A DNA stretch of 41,096 nt. Origin: Perkinsus olseni. Taxonomy: Eukaryota; Perkinsozoa; Perkinsida; Perkinsidae. Shown here piece after piece: positions 1 through 10,396 of this stretch. Each line of letters begins with the position of its first letter. Position 1 is the first letter of the stretch. The notes under the pieces were generated by a model. It made no database searches. It was not told the DNA's origin and saw nothing but the letters and a program-made list of their open reading frames with translations. The stretch lies in the NCBI GenBank assembly GCA_013115135.1, contig JABANP010000474.1, positions 1-41,096 on the forward strand, given 5' to 3'. The translations under genes and the position numbers were made by a program.

Positions 1-764
1 CCCCAGCCTCTCATGATGTGGGGGTCGCCACGGGTCTTCATCAACTTGCGGGTATCATCCACCTGACAGGGCAAAGCGTGGCGAAGGTCGCTGGGGCAAA
101 GCTGAGACTACCGGAGGGTACTTCTCGGTTTTCTCAGGGTCGGGATGCTGCGAGATGTGGTCCACCTGGTCGAATCTGAGAGAGTTATCTTTCTATCAAG
201 CTGGCTAGTGGCGGGAGAGGTTACCTGTTATACCACATGGGTTTCTCACTGGACGGTTCGGTCCTCCACGAATCGATCATCTTGACGGTCGTCGGACGGT
301 GGAGGCGGACGGGGGAGGTGTGGAGAGGACGGCTCGTCAGAGGCAAGGAGGGGCGGCCCCGACGGGAGAGCAACATGAGAAGGGGTGGCTTAAAAATGGT
401 ATAATACTCCCTACAGGGATGGACAAAAGGTTGACCCATGCACTTCACGGGACGTAAGATTCGCTCCTGGGGCCGATAGAGACACCGGCCAGACTTACTT
501 CGACCTACCCTAGTCTGCGATCCACTGGAAGTCATCGAATATACTGCCGGGAGCTGCTGCCAAAGCCCACTGTACGCCAATACGCCAAGGAAATATTCTC
601 ACTCAGCCCAAATTGAGGGACTCAAAAAGACAGTCCGCTTTTCCAAGGTCTTGATGATGGCAGCGCGAGAATCGAACAATCTCAGGTTCAAATCTTGCCC
701 TCTTTATTTCGGGCGGTCGCTAACTCAACAGCGCATTTTCAATTCTGGGAGTCCACCTACGATC
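1..764. other. Upstream region without a supported gene
   Basis: No reading frame here looks coding; the minus-strand frame at 221-580 has low-complexity composition and no recognisable motif. The stretch ends at the first credible start codon (765). It contains one tRNA-like T-arm remnant (685-695), listed separately, which probably lies in a 5' untranslated exon or an intron of the next gene. Confidence 0.5.
685..695 (+). repeat. tRNA-like T-arm (B-box) remnant upstream of the first gene
   Basis: The 11-mer matches the Pol III B-box GGTTCRANTCC at 10 of 11 positions and is followed by pyrimidine-rich sequence with a TTT run. No complete cloverleaf is visible, so this is a remnant, not a tRNA gene. 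Confidence 0.5.
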
Positions 765-2408
765 ATGAAGGCTTCCCCGTCGAAAGCGCTGTGCTCAGCC
801 GCTGACTGCGGAGACCCAGGAGAGGTTCTCAACGCCCTTCGAGCTCTCCCTAGGGAGGAGCTTCAGACACGACCTCTAACCCTTGGGAAGGCTATAGGAG
901 CGGTAGGGATGGCGTGGGATGTTACTGATGCTCTTATCGGCCACCACGGGCGCAAGGCGTGAATAGGTCGATGGGTTTCGTGTCGAGACTGACTGCTGTC
1001 AGGTTCTAAACCGCGCTCGACTGTCCTGGCGCCCATTAGGCCAAGTCTTGTCCTCGTTTATGGACGGGCTATCGGGAGAGAAGATACCGGAAGATTTCCT
1101 CCGAGGGTTGGTCGACTCTGATGGCCCAGCTGGCCTCGCTAAGGCCATTTGCGATGTGAGTTTGTTATCGGTCAGTAGAAGCGATTCATCATCTTACCTC
1201 AGCACCACGTCTACTCCCCTCTGCGGCCACAGGCCCTCGACTGGCTAGTCGACCATCCCCTCCTCACAGAGAGCCTCTCAACCTCAGACAAGCAGGCCTT
1301 TCTACGGCAGTCCGAAGTCCTCAACACGTTCGCTGCTAACACCAAGTTTTTCTTACTAGTGCTGTCGCAGCACTTTGACGGTATCACTACGCCCTTGCAA
1401 GCTATCGACAGCGCTCTGTGTCGCCTCAAGCCGTCCATCAATTTGGTATCTTTGGTTCACCTTCTACTTTTACGAAGTCGCAGGATATCCTGGTCGGCCG
1501 AACTCCCTAGTAAAGTTTGCTCCCTACTAGGAAGATACGCTCGTAAATCTGGAGGGCTGTGGCTGACGCTGATCGTCGGTACGTGGCGATACCGAAGCGT
1601 CGACGCCGACCTTCTGTGGGCCGCCTGCCGCCACTACCACCATCACAGGGCGAAGCTGTCCTCGCAGCAGCACCCAGCCGATGTTATCGCGGATAGGCTC
1701 GTGCCATGCACTGAGGAGGACATTTTCAATGGTCTCTATCGGTCGCTGGTGAAGGTGGTGCGAGGTGAGCACTCGCCGCCTCCTCAGGAATGCTGGATCG
1801 GAACCATCAATGTCGTCATCAACTCTACCGTGGCAGTAGCTGAGCAATTCGCCACTGTTTGTGAGTTATTGGACTCCGATCGGTCCTCCTGGCTGAGGGA
1901 AGCTATCCGAGCCCACCCGTGCATTGAGAGGGTCCTCGTCGATGACCTCAAGGCGATTGAGCTGGTCCACAAGGTCGGTCTCCGGCGGGAAGTGTTGGCC
2001 TACAGCACAGCGGCCATCGTCTATGGCTATCAGCGGCAGCACTGGCAGTTCCTTCGCTCGTTGTTAGCTAGCTATCCCAATCAGGTCGTCAGTGAGTTAA
2101 CCCCACTGAGAGTGCTCAGGCGGCCGATGGACGAGCAGTTTCGGAGTGAATTCTTGGCGGCCATGAAGGCTCGCCCCGGCTTGTGGGACCCTTATGCTGG
2201 TTATGACCTCAGCGACGACACCACAGACAGCGACTCGGAGCAGCATGAGGATGTTCAGAGTCGTCGGGGAGGGTCGCCAGAAGACGACGCCACTTCCTTC
2301 CGATTCTCACCAGTGTCAGATGAAGAGCTTCTTGAGTCCGCCGACTTTCGTCGACTGGCTCGGGCCATTTCTACGGCTGCCTCTGCAGCTTGGCGACATG
2401 AAAGTTGA
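765..2408 (+). CDS. Unassigned 506-aa helical protein, three exons
   Basis: Exons 765-956, 1003-1155 and 1233-2408 join in phase 0 to give about 506 aa. I do not recognise the family. The body is rich in Leu, Ala and Arg and looks like stacked helices. The last 70 residues are acidic and Ser-rich (DLSDDTTDSDSEQ and nearby), so probably disordered. Intron 1 would use a GC donor (AAG|GCGTGA); the alternative is a GT donor in the GAT|GTTACT context 36 nt earlier, also in phase 0. Intron 2 is GT-AG, 77 nt. The start ATG at 765 is the first in-frame Met before the coding-like part and is not confirmed. No signal peptide or membrane segment is evident. Presence of a gene is well supported; function is unknown. 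Confidence 0.6.
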
Positions 2409-4173
2409 AGTGTTGTTGCTCTATTGCTGATGAGGGTTGATTTGGCATAGTCGGGGAGAGGCTCGAGTTGACTCCCATCGCTTGGGAACAACTCATCAGT
2501 TAGAGTTGCTCCGATCGGTGGATACAGCCACGAGAGCAGATCCGCCGGCGGTGCAAACGATGGGTATTATTAACTGCTAACCCACACCGTGTCATGCACG
2601 GGCATAGAGGATCTATTCACGAGACACACGCGCGGCACCACTCAGTACTACTGAGTCGGTAGTAACTTCGATTTGCATCCACTTACTCCTCGCACATCGG
2701 CCTTACACAATCGGAATTCACTCTGCATCTCGATAGTGTATCGATGGCCTCTGTAATTCAGAAAAAAACGCAACAGAATAGGAGTTCTTCTCGTATTGAA
2801 TATCTTTTCTCATAAGTTATCAGTCACAGCCACATAGACATGTTATCAGTATTTCCACTGTTCCATGGTGATGCCAGCTCAGCTGGCCCAGCTGGCTTCA
2901 ACCTCAGGGACAATTGGTCTCTGAAATTGGAGCTCATCATCCTTCGATGAATATCTTGGATGTTCAGCATAGGGTGATCGTAGTAGCTCCTGTGAAAGAG
3001 CAATGACGAGGAATATCCACCGGCTGCAGAAGTGAGCTCGAATAGGTTGATTATAAGGGGTAAAGTAAGGCAAACAGACCAGGCACCTACAAGGATGTAC
3101 TCCGCGTGGCTCGTGTTCGAGAAAGCAACGAAAATGGACGATTATACCGCGTTTGTGGGGACGAATGCTGTGCCAATTCTGTCCGTTGTGGCACAGGACT
3201 GGTGAGAAACTTTCATTCCAGGCTATAGCTTTGAGTGAGCTGATGAGTTTCGACCTTTGTGAATAAACTTCTTGTGCTGGCCAATCCGCTGTCCGGCGCC
3301 AAAACGCTGACAGCAGCCGCAGTGCTCACGTGCATCGAGATAGTCTCTGCACTACTACGGCCTGCGAATGAAGCCAGAGGTCACCAAACGGGACCGTGAT
3401 GTCGTTGAATCGTTCAATCTCCCCCACATTATCCGAGATTGTTTCATACAATTCGTATGCAACGATGCTGACTCAGCATTGCTGAGACCCGTGGGTGGCC
3501 CCAAGAAAAACCTGTAGTGTGACTCACACTGTGTGAGGCCCTTCAGACACCAGTGGTGTCAGTATGACCAATCCCCGACCGACTGGCGATAGGCTGGGAA
3601 CGTATGTCCGTAGTGGCCACAGCCGTTCAGTGCATTAGACCTTAACTGAACAGCCGAATGGGTCCGTTTCTATCAAACTGTATGAGATGGGCGGGTGTTC
3701 TATCGACTTGTATTGTGTTGTTACGGCCGTAGCCGCCGACAGTGCCGTGTGCATAGGTGAGGGATCGGCGCCTTAGCAGTGATAACGACACGGACCGTCA
3801 GTGTCGGACGCACCGGTGGTGCGGCTCGTGAATTCCTTGAACCCGCCGACCTAAAATCAAATTCAGCGATGTACCGGCCCAAAACTACGGGACTAAGAAA
3901 TCTATATCAGAAGAGAGTCTATACAATTGACCCTAAGTAGTCAGTTGGTACAGAATCTAAATAGTGGGGTGGCGGCGTGAAGAAAAAGAAAGCCTACATG
4001 TCTATCTCGCACGAAAGGCGGCACTCATCCTTCATCTCGTTGTGCAAGCCGCTCCCTCTAATAGAGAGAGTCCTTACGAAAGATAGCGGACCGCTGTTAG
4101 CGGTGGATTAGGCTTGGCCTACTCGGCTACTCCGAGTAGCAAATGAATAGCTGGTATACACATGACTGATATG

Positions 4174-4350
4174 ACATGATCCTTTCATGGCATGAAATTC
4201 ATGCAGGAGGAGGAAGCCCCAACAAAAACTCATTTGTCTTTAAGACCGAAGGGAAGATCTACAAAGTCTACAAGGTCTTTAAATGCACTGATCACGAAGA
4301 TTGTAACTTGCGCCTGAGTAATCACATCGGTACTGAGAGCAATGCTTCAA
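4174..4350 (+). pseudogene. Possible relic of a MULE/FLYWCH-type zinc-finger segment
   Basis: An ATG-initiated frame of about 58 codons contains FVFKTEGKIYKVYKV followed by FKCTDHEDCNLRL. The pattern of aromatic/basic strands followed by C-x4-D-C resembles the N-terminal FLYWCH-like zinc fingers found on Mutator-like transposases. No transposase catalytic domain is nearby, so at most this is a fragment. The call rests on pattern resemblance only. Confidence 0.25.
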
Positions 4351-5393
4351 CTTAAAGCCTTCAAGACCGCTCGCGTAGGACATTTAGGTGAAAGCGACCT
4401 GCGTTTCGCCAGGCCCGTACAAGTTAGCACCACCGACGAAGGCCGCTCGGGAAATCCAGTCGCAGTAGGGCCCAAGAACAACACATTGCTGGCCGCCGCG
4501 ACAGTTTGGTGCTTTTGCGCATGTGTGAGTTGTTCATCCCAGGTGAATCATAATGATTCAATCATCCTTGTGGCCTGCTGCTGCGACGCATGAGCATGCG
4601 TCAAGAGGGCATACGCTAGGGCATACGATCTGGGTTCACCCACGGTTTGACGGTCGAAGATTCTGGTGGCAGAGTTGGTCCCCAAGTCAAGTTGATGCTT
4701 CCAAGCGATCCAATGAGTGCCGGGACGACGGTCTCTTGAAGAGAGGTCCTCTAGAGATTGGATCTTCCATCTATTGATTGGCTTGAGTTGGCCCACCGGC
4801 AGCTCCGGCGGGCCAGGCCTCTAAAGCCGAATTGATACAATCCGTTAATACTTTTAACTTAAAAGAATTGTCGAGCAAATGATCGGGACGGAGTGTAATC
4901 AGGGCTTCTATCCACTTTGGAAATTCATCTTCCGCAACCAGGTGTTAGGCTTGTTGTTACATAACGATGAACCCAATCCTGAGAATGGGATTCAGGCTGC
5001 TGAGTCCTGTAGCAACATGCAAGTCCCCGCTCTTCGCTCTAATGCCCTGGCAAGCTTCGAAATGAATGGTGGACAAGTGATGAATGGCAAAGTCGTCTAC
5101 ATTGAATTAATGAGTCATAAATTATGACTCACTGATTGGCTCTCTGGTGGCTAACTAGTGGAAGAGGGCCTGTAACACGTGCTGTGTCATACCTCATCGA
5201 AAGCCTGCAGGCACCTACCGATATTATTACTTAGCTTATCAATAATAGAACTACTATCAACTACTTCCTTAGTGGTGACGGGGCCATCCTTAGACTTTGC
5301 AGACCTCCTTAGAAGTCTTCGCGTTATCCTTAGATTTTCCGGCTCGAAGCCGGAGGAATCCGGCGGCGCGAAGGAAGTCGCCGGCTTCCTGAT

Positions 5394-5426
5394 CAATTCA
5401 ATTCAATTCAATTCAATTCAATTCAA
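5394..5426. repeat. (AATTC)n microsatellite
   Basis: Six to seven perfect tandem copies of the pentanucleotide CAATT/AATTC. No gene spans it. Confidence 0.95.
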
Positions 5427-6111
5427 ACTTTATTGCCTGGGCATTACAAGCTCGAAGCTTATCGCCCATCACACGACCCGCGCAAGCGGATCCCGATATG
5501 GTTAGACCCAACCATAGAGCCTTGAAACAACAGAGGTTAATGAATCTCTCATCATCAGCTCGGAGGCTCTTGAGAGGAACTTCGTCACAACTACGTCGTG
5601 CAGCCAGGGAAGGCGAGGAGGGAGGCATGCCACACTGGGCAGCCTATTAGGCATGAGGGAGAAAGAAGGTGAAAAGAGGATTAAGTAGTCCCAGGACCAA
5701 CAACTGCGATTGCGGAAACCCAGATGATTAGATGGTGAAAATTTGTGTAGAAAGGGAGGGCCCAACCAATACCGAGTCACCAGCAAGGGGGACGTATGGG
5801 TATGGCAGGTTCGATCTCTACTTCGTACCGGGAAAACCCCGGCCACCCTCACGCGACGTTGACGCGTAGAGACCTGTGAGGGGCTTCCTGATCTAGACCT
5901 CCTTGCGGACCGGTTCGTTCGCCACAAGTTGCGTTGATTATGTGACGCGGAATTTGCAAGAAACTTATTTGCCTAAGTGCAGGAAAAGTGCTTGCTGCTG
6001 CTGCTGGTGGTCCCTGGTCCGTCATTTGACATATTGGTTTCTGAACCTGTTGGGAGCCCTGTCAGACATCCCGGGTGATAACCAGCGTTGTCGCAGCCGC
6101 TTTGCTTCTCC

Positions 6112-8426
6112 ATGGCACCAGGAAGCCTAGGCTCATCATCGTCTAGTGCGAGGAAGGGCTGCGCGAGTGGGCAGAATGTGGACTCGGTACTTTTTGGAGG
6201 TCCTCAGGAAGAGAGGTCACGGCTAGTGGAAATAGTGGGAAAAGATACTGTGCAGGTAGCGGGAATCGAACCGAGGTCTTATGGATAGCGATAGCCGTTC
6301 CCTCTTCCGCTTGAACTGCTGCGATGCTGAATGATTTGTCAGGTTCGGAAACCTATTGGGAGCAACGCTGCCGCGACGACCGCTGCTAGTCGGGATGTTG
6401 CCGTCGTAGCAGCTAGCGAATTCAACAGGTATCTTGGGTTGCAGCGCGAAAGATGCGGGTTGGGTCGGACCGACAACATATCCAATAATCGGGACTCGTT
6501 GATGAGCCGGTGCTGTCCTCAGACTGAGGGAAGGGTCCTCGATGACTGAGAAAGAACGAGAGCTAGCCAGGCGCCGGCAGGCTCGGGAAGAGGTATAAAT
6601 ATCTTGTGACTGTGCGTGCAAGATACCGAATAAGTCAGCTGGAGCCTCTGGTTTCAGTATGGCGAGAGAATGCAGAAGTCTAAAGAGCGCAAGGAGAAGA
6701 TGGTGAAGATGGAAGAGGAGAGGAAAAGGAATGCTCTGAGGAGTACCAATGAGGTCAAGGAGAAGGCCGAGCGGAACTCAGTAGGGCCTTGTCAGATCGT
6801 CAGTACCGCACAGACTGGTTAGGTCCTTCAAAGAGCTAGGGAGAAGCTGGATGAGGATATGGATGATGTTAAGCACATGAACCAGATGATGTTGTACTCG
6901 AAGGTTGCTACTATTAGAGATGCCCAGATACAGGAGAAGAGGTGAGGTTGGTGGTGGCGGGGTTGTTGGAGTTACCGCCGGTGGCAGATATATGCACGCT
7001 GAGAGGGAGGAGGAAGAGCAGCAGCTCGATGTTATGTCGGAGATAGAGAGGCTCAAAGCTTTGCAAATGTGCTGCATACGTGTCGGGGCTGGGAGTTGAA
7101 CCTGGATCGTTTGTACGACAGGTATGAGGAGCGTAATAGAAAACGGGCGGTGGATCAGCGTCGTGGAGCTTCCGTTATTGTTGAGCAAATCAAAGATCGG
7201 CAACAGACCAAGTTGAGGGAGGTACTCAGTCGTTCAGCAGTAACCGCGATCGACACAGCAACGTTTCAGGAGGAGCAAAGAGATCGGGAGCGTGACTTCA
7301 TATTGAAGCAAATAGAGGCGCTAAAGGAAGAGGAGGTAACTGGGGGGGGCAGCAGGTAGCGGTTTGGGGACGTATTTTTGCTGACAGATTGCACAACAAG
7401 TTGGGAAGAGGGAAGCGGCGGCTAAGTTGATACAGGAGGTTAATGTGGCTAATGCTGCAGCATTAAAAAGTATGTGCTGGAGAAGTGACGTATGCTGGGA
7501 TTGAACCGGGAGTCTGGGTTCTGTGCAGTTAAAGAAGAGCGGTTGATTGCGGACAAGTTGGAAGATCAGAAGATAGTAGAATATCAAAGGAAAAGAGAGC
7601 AGCAGGAGAAGGCCAGAGAGGAAGAGTTGGCGGTAATGGGAGCGTGCTCGACTGTCCGCTTGGGCAGGGGATCGGCCTTTCGTAGAGGAGGCACGGGTTC
7701 GAACCTATCACAGCGCCCATTTTTCTTTAGGTCGAGGCAGCAGCCAAGGAGGCGGAGTTCGCACGCCTCCGAGCTCAACAACAACGAGCTCAGGATAAGG
7801 CTGCCGACATGGACGCACTTCGGGCCAAGAGAGCCGTCGAGGCTGCCGAGCGACAGGTGGGAGGCTCCTGAGCAACGGTGGGTTTATTCGGGACCTCTGG
7901 TAGGCCCGACAGAAAGAGCAGAACGAGGCTCGGAGATTGCAAGCTATTAATGAGGAGTTGGCGGAGGCGAGAAGACTACAAGCTGAGGAGAAGGAGAGGC
8001 GTTTGGCTGAGCAAGCGATGTAATGCGACGAGTCGGTGGAGGGGGCGGAGTCTTTGATGATCAGGCTGGAGAGAGAGGAGTTCGAGAGAATAGTACTCGT
8101 ACAGATGCAGCAGGAAGAGGCGGAGAGAGTTAGAGCCGAGGAAGAGAGACAACAGAGGCTAGGCCATTGTGAAGAGCTGAAGAAACAGATACAGGTGATG
8201 ATGCCCTCGACTTGCTATCTTGCATTTTCTCAACGGCTACTTGGTTGAAGAGTACTTTGGTTCGCGGTGTCAGGCTCGGGAGGAAGCTAGCTTGCAAGCT
8301 CGTCGCGATTTCTTGGAGGAAGGGAATGTTATAAGAGCTCAAATTGCTGCGGAGAGGAGGAAATTAGCGGCTATTAAACAGAGGAAGATTGACAAGCTCA
8401 AGGCTGCAGGAGTACCGGAGAAGTAG
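6112..8426 (+). CDS. CFAP45: CFAP45 (CCDC19) homologue, ciliary microtubule inner protein
   Basis: CFAP45 lies inside the doublet microtubules of motile cilia. Thirteen exons: 6112-6234, 6343-6428, 6523-6592, 6658-6780, 6823-6941, 6988-7068, 7122-7335, 7388-7469, 7529-7632, 7731-7856, 7913-8019, 8065-8194 and 8274-8426. They join in frame to about 505 aa, close to the 551 aa of the human protein. The chain is a continuous charged coiled coil. Diagnostic matches to the family are VLQRAREKL, KVATIRDAQIQEKR, RRGASVIVEQIKDR, a DQKIVEYQRKREQ block and the C-terminal KIDKLKAAGVPEK. The acceptor at 6657 was chosen because it preserves spacing to the family. The twelve introns are 42-108 nt. Introns 1, 6, 8 and 9 carry tRNA-like T-arm sequences and intron 3 carries the 28-nt hairpin. 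The start codon is the least certain part. Confidence 0.88.
6235..6342 (-). repeat. tRNA-like sequence filling CFAP45 intron 1 (antisense)
   Basis: On the minus strand the intron reads as a roughly 72-nt tRNA-like unit with an exact B-box GGTTCGATTCC (plus coordinates 6262-6272), a 3' acceptor-like segment and then a TTTT run. The D-arm region has a tRNA-like AAGCGGAAGAG. Stem pairing is degenerate, so this is a tRNA relic rather than a functional tRNA. Confidence 0.6.
6599..6626 (+). repeat. 28-nt hairpin element, copy A (CFAP45 intron 3)
   Basis: TATCTTG pairs with CAAGATA around a loop that ends in CGTG. The 28-nt length and the CRTGY-AAGATAC right arm are shared with copies at 31258, 33617 and 40393. 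The 3' flank CGAATAAGTCA is also similar among copies. It lies inside a 65-nt intron, so it makes up nearly half of it. Confidence 0.75.
7069..7121 (-). repeat. tRNA-like T-arm in CFAP45 intron 6 (antisense)
   Basis: The 53-nt intron contains GGTTCAACTCC on the minus strand (plus 7092-7102), a full match to GGTTCRANTCC, flanked by a partial stem. There is no room for a full tRNA. Confidence 0.55.
7470..7528 (-). repeat. tRNA-like T-arm in CFAP45 intron 8 (antisense)
   Basis: The 59-nt intron contains GGTTCAATCCC on the minus strand (plus 7497-7507), 10 of 11 matches to the B-box, with flanking C/G runs that can form part of a T-stem. Confidence 0.5.
7633..7730 (+). repeat. tRNA-like sequence with T-run filling CFAP45 intron 9
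   Basis: The 98-nt intron starts TGGGAGCG and ends AGCGCCCA followed by TTTTTCTTT, so the two ends can pair like an acceptor stem (about 6 of 8 positions). CACGGGTTCGAACC lies at the T-arm position, and the T-run resembles a Pol III terminator. It also supplies the pyrimidine tract before the TTTAG acceptor. Confidence 0.55.
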
Positions 8427-8650
8427 CTCGGGATGATGATGGAAATAGTTCACTGCTGGACTGGCTCCAATGTCACTACTTTCGCTGCTACACGAAGAAG
8501 GGGAGGAGTGGTATGGTGATGGGAGGATTTCATAACTCGCTTCAGGTACTGGTCAGAGCTGAGCAAGATGAAGTTGTCGGTGTAATGCATGCCACCATAA
8601 TGCTGTCGATCACCTCGTTCTCCGCCTGTTGTGTTCCAGTGAAGAAATGG

Positions 8651-8710
8651 ACCTCCCGGGGATCGAACCAGGGTGCATATCCTTCGACTAGCGCTGGCGA
8701 CTACAGGCAA
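8651..8710 (-). repeat. tRNA-like T-arm upstream of the small membrane-protein gene (antisense)
   Basis: On the minus strand CCTGG-TTCGATC-CCCGG forms a nearly perfect T-stem and loop, followed by GAGGTCCA like an acceptor end. The stretch ends at CTACAG and is probably part of an intron of the gene that follows. Confidence 0.5.
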
Positions 8711-8722
8711 CTTTATAATCTC

Positions 8723-9189
8723 ATGAATGGCTCTTCGGCGTTCATAGTAGTGCTGGCGTCAGTTTTCGGCTTGGCCATCGCGGCTACGCTTGTCGTATTA
8801 TTGCTGTCCCGTAGAGCCGGCTGGCGGGTATTGTGGGCTTCCATCTGTCCCTGCTTCAAAGCTGCCAGCACCACCACCGAGATACCCATACAGGTTAGCT
8901 CGATGCCTTGCTGCTGCTGCTGCTCCTGCCATAGGGTTCATCTCAGGAGTGCTATGATTCTCCCCGGAGAGGGGTTGCGCGATGGGCTCCTCCTCGACGT
9001 CGAAGTGTGGACCTCGGCGACCTAGAGATCGGCAAGCGATACTCGTATGAGCTTAATCGTGCAGGGAGCTTCAAGAGGGAAGTCATACCACAGTCCTACG
9101 GGAAATTCACCAGGAGAGGCTCATTGGGGCCCGTCGAGGTCAGCAAGCGCCCCACACTCCCCAGGGTACGTGGCCAGGCGGAGTCGTGA
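8723..9189 (+). CDS. Small single-pass membrane protein, unassigned
   Basis: Exons 8723-8893 and 8935-9189 (intron 41 nt, GT-AG, phase 0) give 141 aa. After MNGSS there is one strong membrane segment (AFIVVLASVFGLAIAATLVV), then SRRAGW and a Cys-containing juxtamembrane stretch (ICPCF), which suggests a cytosolic C-terminus and possible lipidation. The tail is basic and Ser/Arg-rich. An upstream exon could exist (the frame is open back to 8513) but no consistent splice was found. It follows CFAP45 by about 300 bp and converges on a minus-strand gene. No family is recognised. Confidence 0.5.
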
Positions 9190-9215
9190 TGCCCGGGTGG
9201 TTGTGGATCTCCCTT

Positions 9216-9966
9216 TTAGGTTGCTAATTCTGCACGCAGCTCGGCTGCTGCTGAGGACGACGATGCTAAAAGTGACGTTACTGAAGTGTATCTGGACCCC
9301 ACTGCAAAGCGAAGTGGGACTTTGTCATTGGCCTGAGCCGTGATAGTATTCTCACCAATTCCCATTCGGGCATCACCTTGTTCCGCGAAGGCATTATAAA
9401 TCTTCATTTGCTGGATCATTTCCTCTTTTCCCCCATGATAACGTTCTTCAACAGAATAAGAGTTGTGTTGAGTGGCGACGACGGTACTCCCGTACATCAA
9501 AACAACAACAACAACCGATACTATCACGCACGGGTATACTGTGGCGACTGCGTAGAATGATCAGTACTCTTCGAGTCCTCCATGAGTTGTGGTGAGTCTA
9601 AGATATCTGCCGTACCGTCATCGTGAACTTGCCCGGGGCTCTCGACACGTATGTCTTCAGTGTAGTATTCACAACTCGTCTTGGGTTTTCGATGTTGCTA
9701 AAGGCGCACGGTCGCGCCCTGAGGGCGCCGCCCTCCCTTCCGGTCTCCGAAAGTACCGTAGGATTCTTCCTAATCTCTTTCCTGTGGATGCTGTGGACGG
9801 TGAGGGCAATGCTCAATTGAGCGTCCGTGCTGATTCCGAACGGCAGGGTTACTTGCGGCTCGTTAAGGAGGGACGCTGGACCCGCCAGAAAAGGGGACAT
9901 GGTATGCCTCTTGTCACCCACCCTGCACGCGAGTACAAGGCTCCGAACAGAGGACGAGTGCGACAT
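9216..9966 (-). CDS. Probable single-pass membrane protein, unassigned, three exons
   Basis: A plausible chain on the minus strand: a first exon beginning near 9966 or at an internal Met and ending RKNPT. Then an exon reading SCEYYTEDIRVESPGQVHDD. Then an exon beginning near 9513 with a hydrophobic segment (CVIVSVVVVVLMYG), followed by a polar domain ending at 9216. Donors and acceptors are GT-AG and phases agree for this path, but several alternatives exist. If the first exon is wrong, the hydrophobic segment could be a signal peptide. Its 3' end meets the plus-strand gene ending at 9189. No known domain. Confidence 0.4.
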
Positions 9967-10396
9967 GTCTTATAGCCACCATTAACGGCAACCAACACTA
10001 CCACCCCGAAGGATACTGAGGCTCCCAGAAGTGAAGCGAAGGCGGAAGTGGCCGATGGAAGAGTCAGTCAAGCGTTGCCTCGCTCGTGACGTGACTTTCT
10101 GCATGACGCGTGCAAGCTGAAGTCTGAAGCTTTGGAGATTCCGATAAATATGATCTCCCTTTCCACTCATCTGTTTCATGCAGCTGTTGCATATGATCAG
10201 ACTCAGTCAATTGGTATTCACCTTGGACCGGTTGGGTAGCCATCCCGGCTGTGACCATCGTCTGTTCAAGGACGGTATCAGAGACCCGTGAGCCTTGCAC
10301 TCAGCGGCAGTGGTGTGCGAGGAGTCTGGGGACGCTGCTACCGGGGCCTGATCGTGGATCGTATCGTTGAGGAGCTCAGTATTACATTGATCAAAT
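9967..10396. other. Intergenic, nothing recognised
   Basis: A 78-codon minus-strand frame (10064-10300) has a coding-like composition but no homologue I know and no supported splice partners. It was left uncalled. Confidence 0.4.

Larger units (their letters stand above)
2409..6111. other. Gene-poor region
   Basis: About 3.7 kb without a convincing gene. Frames are short and compositionally non-coding. It holds a possible transposase zinc-finger relic (4174-4350), an 82-codon frame at 4879-5127 that resembles nothing I know, and a pentanucleotide microsatellite (5394-5426). The minus-strand frame at 5502-5927 shows no domain. Confidence 0.5.

Noticed and set aside
5502..5927. Minus-strand 141-codon frame as a gene
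   Set aside because: Low-complexity Arg/Ser/Leu composition, no domain, no splice context.
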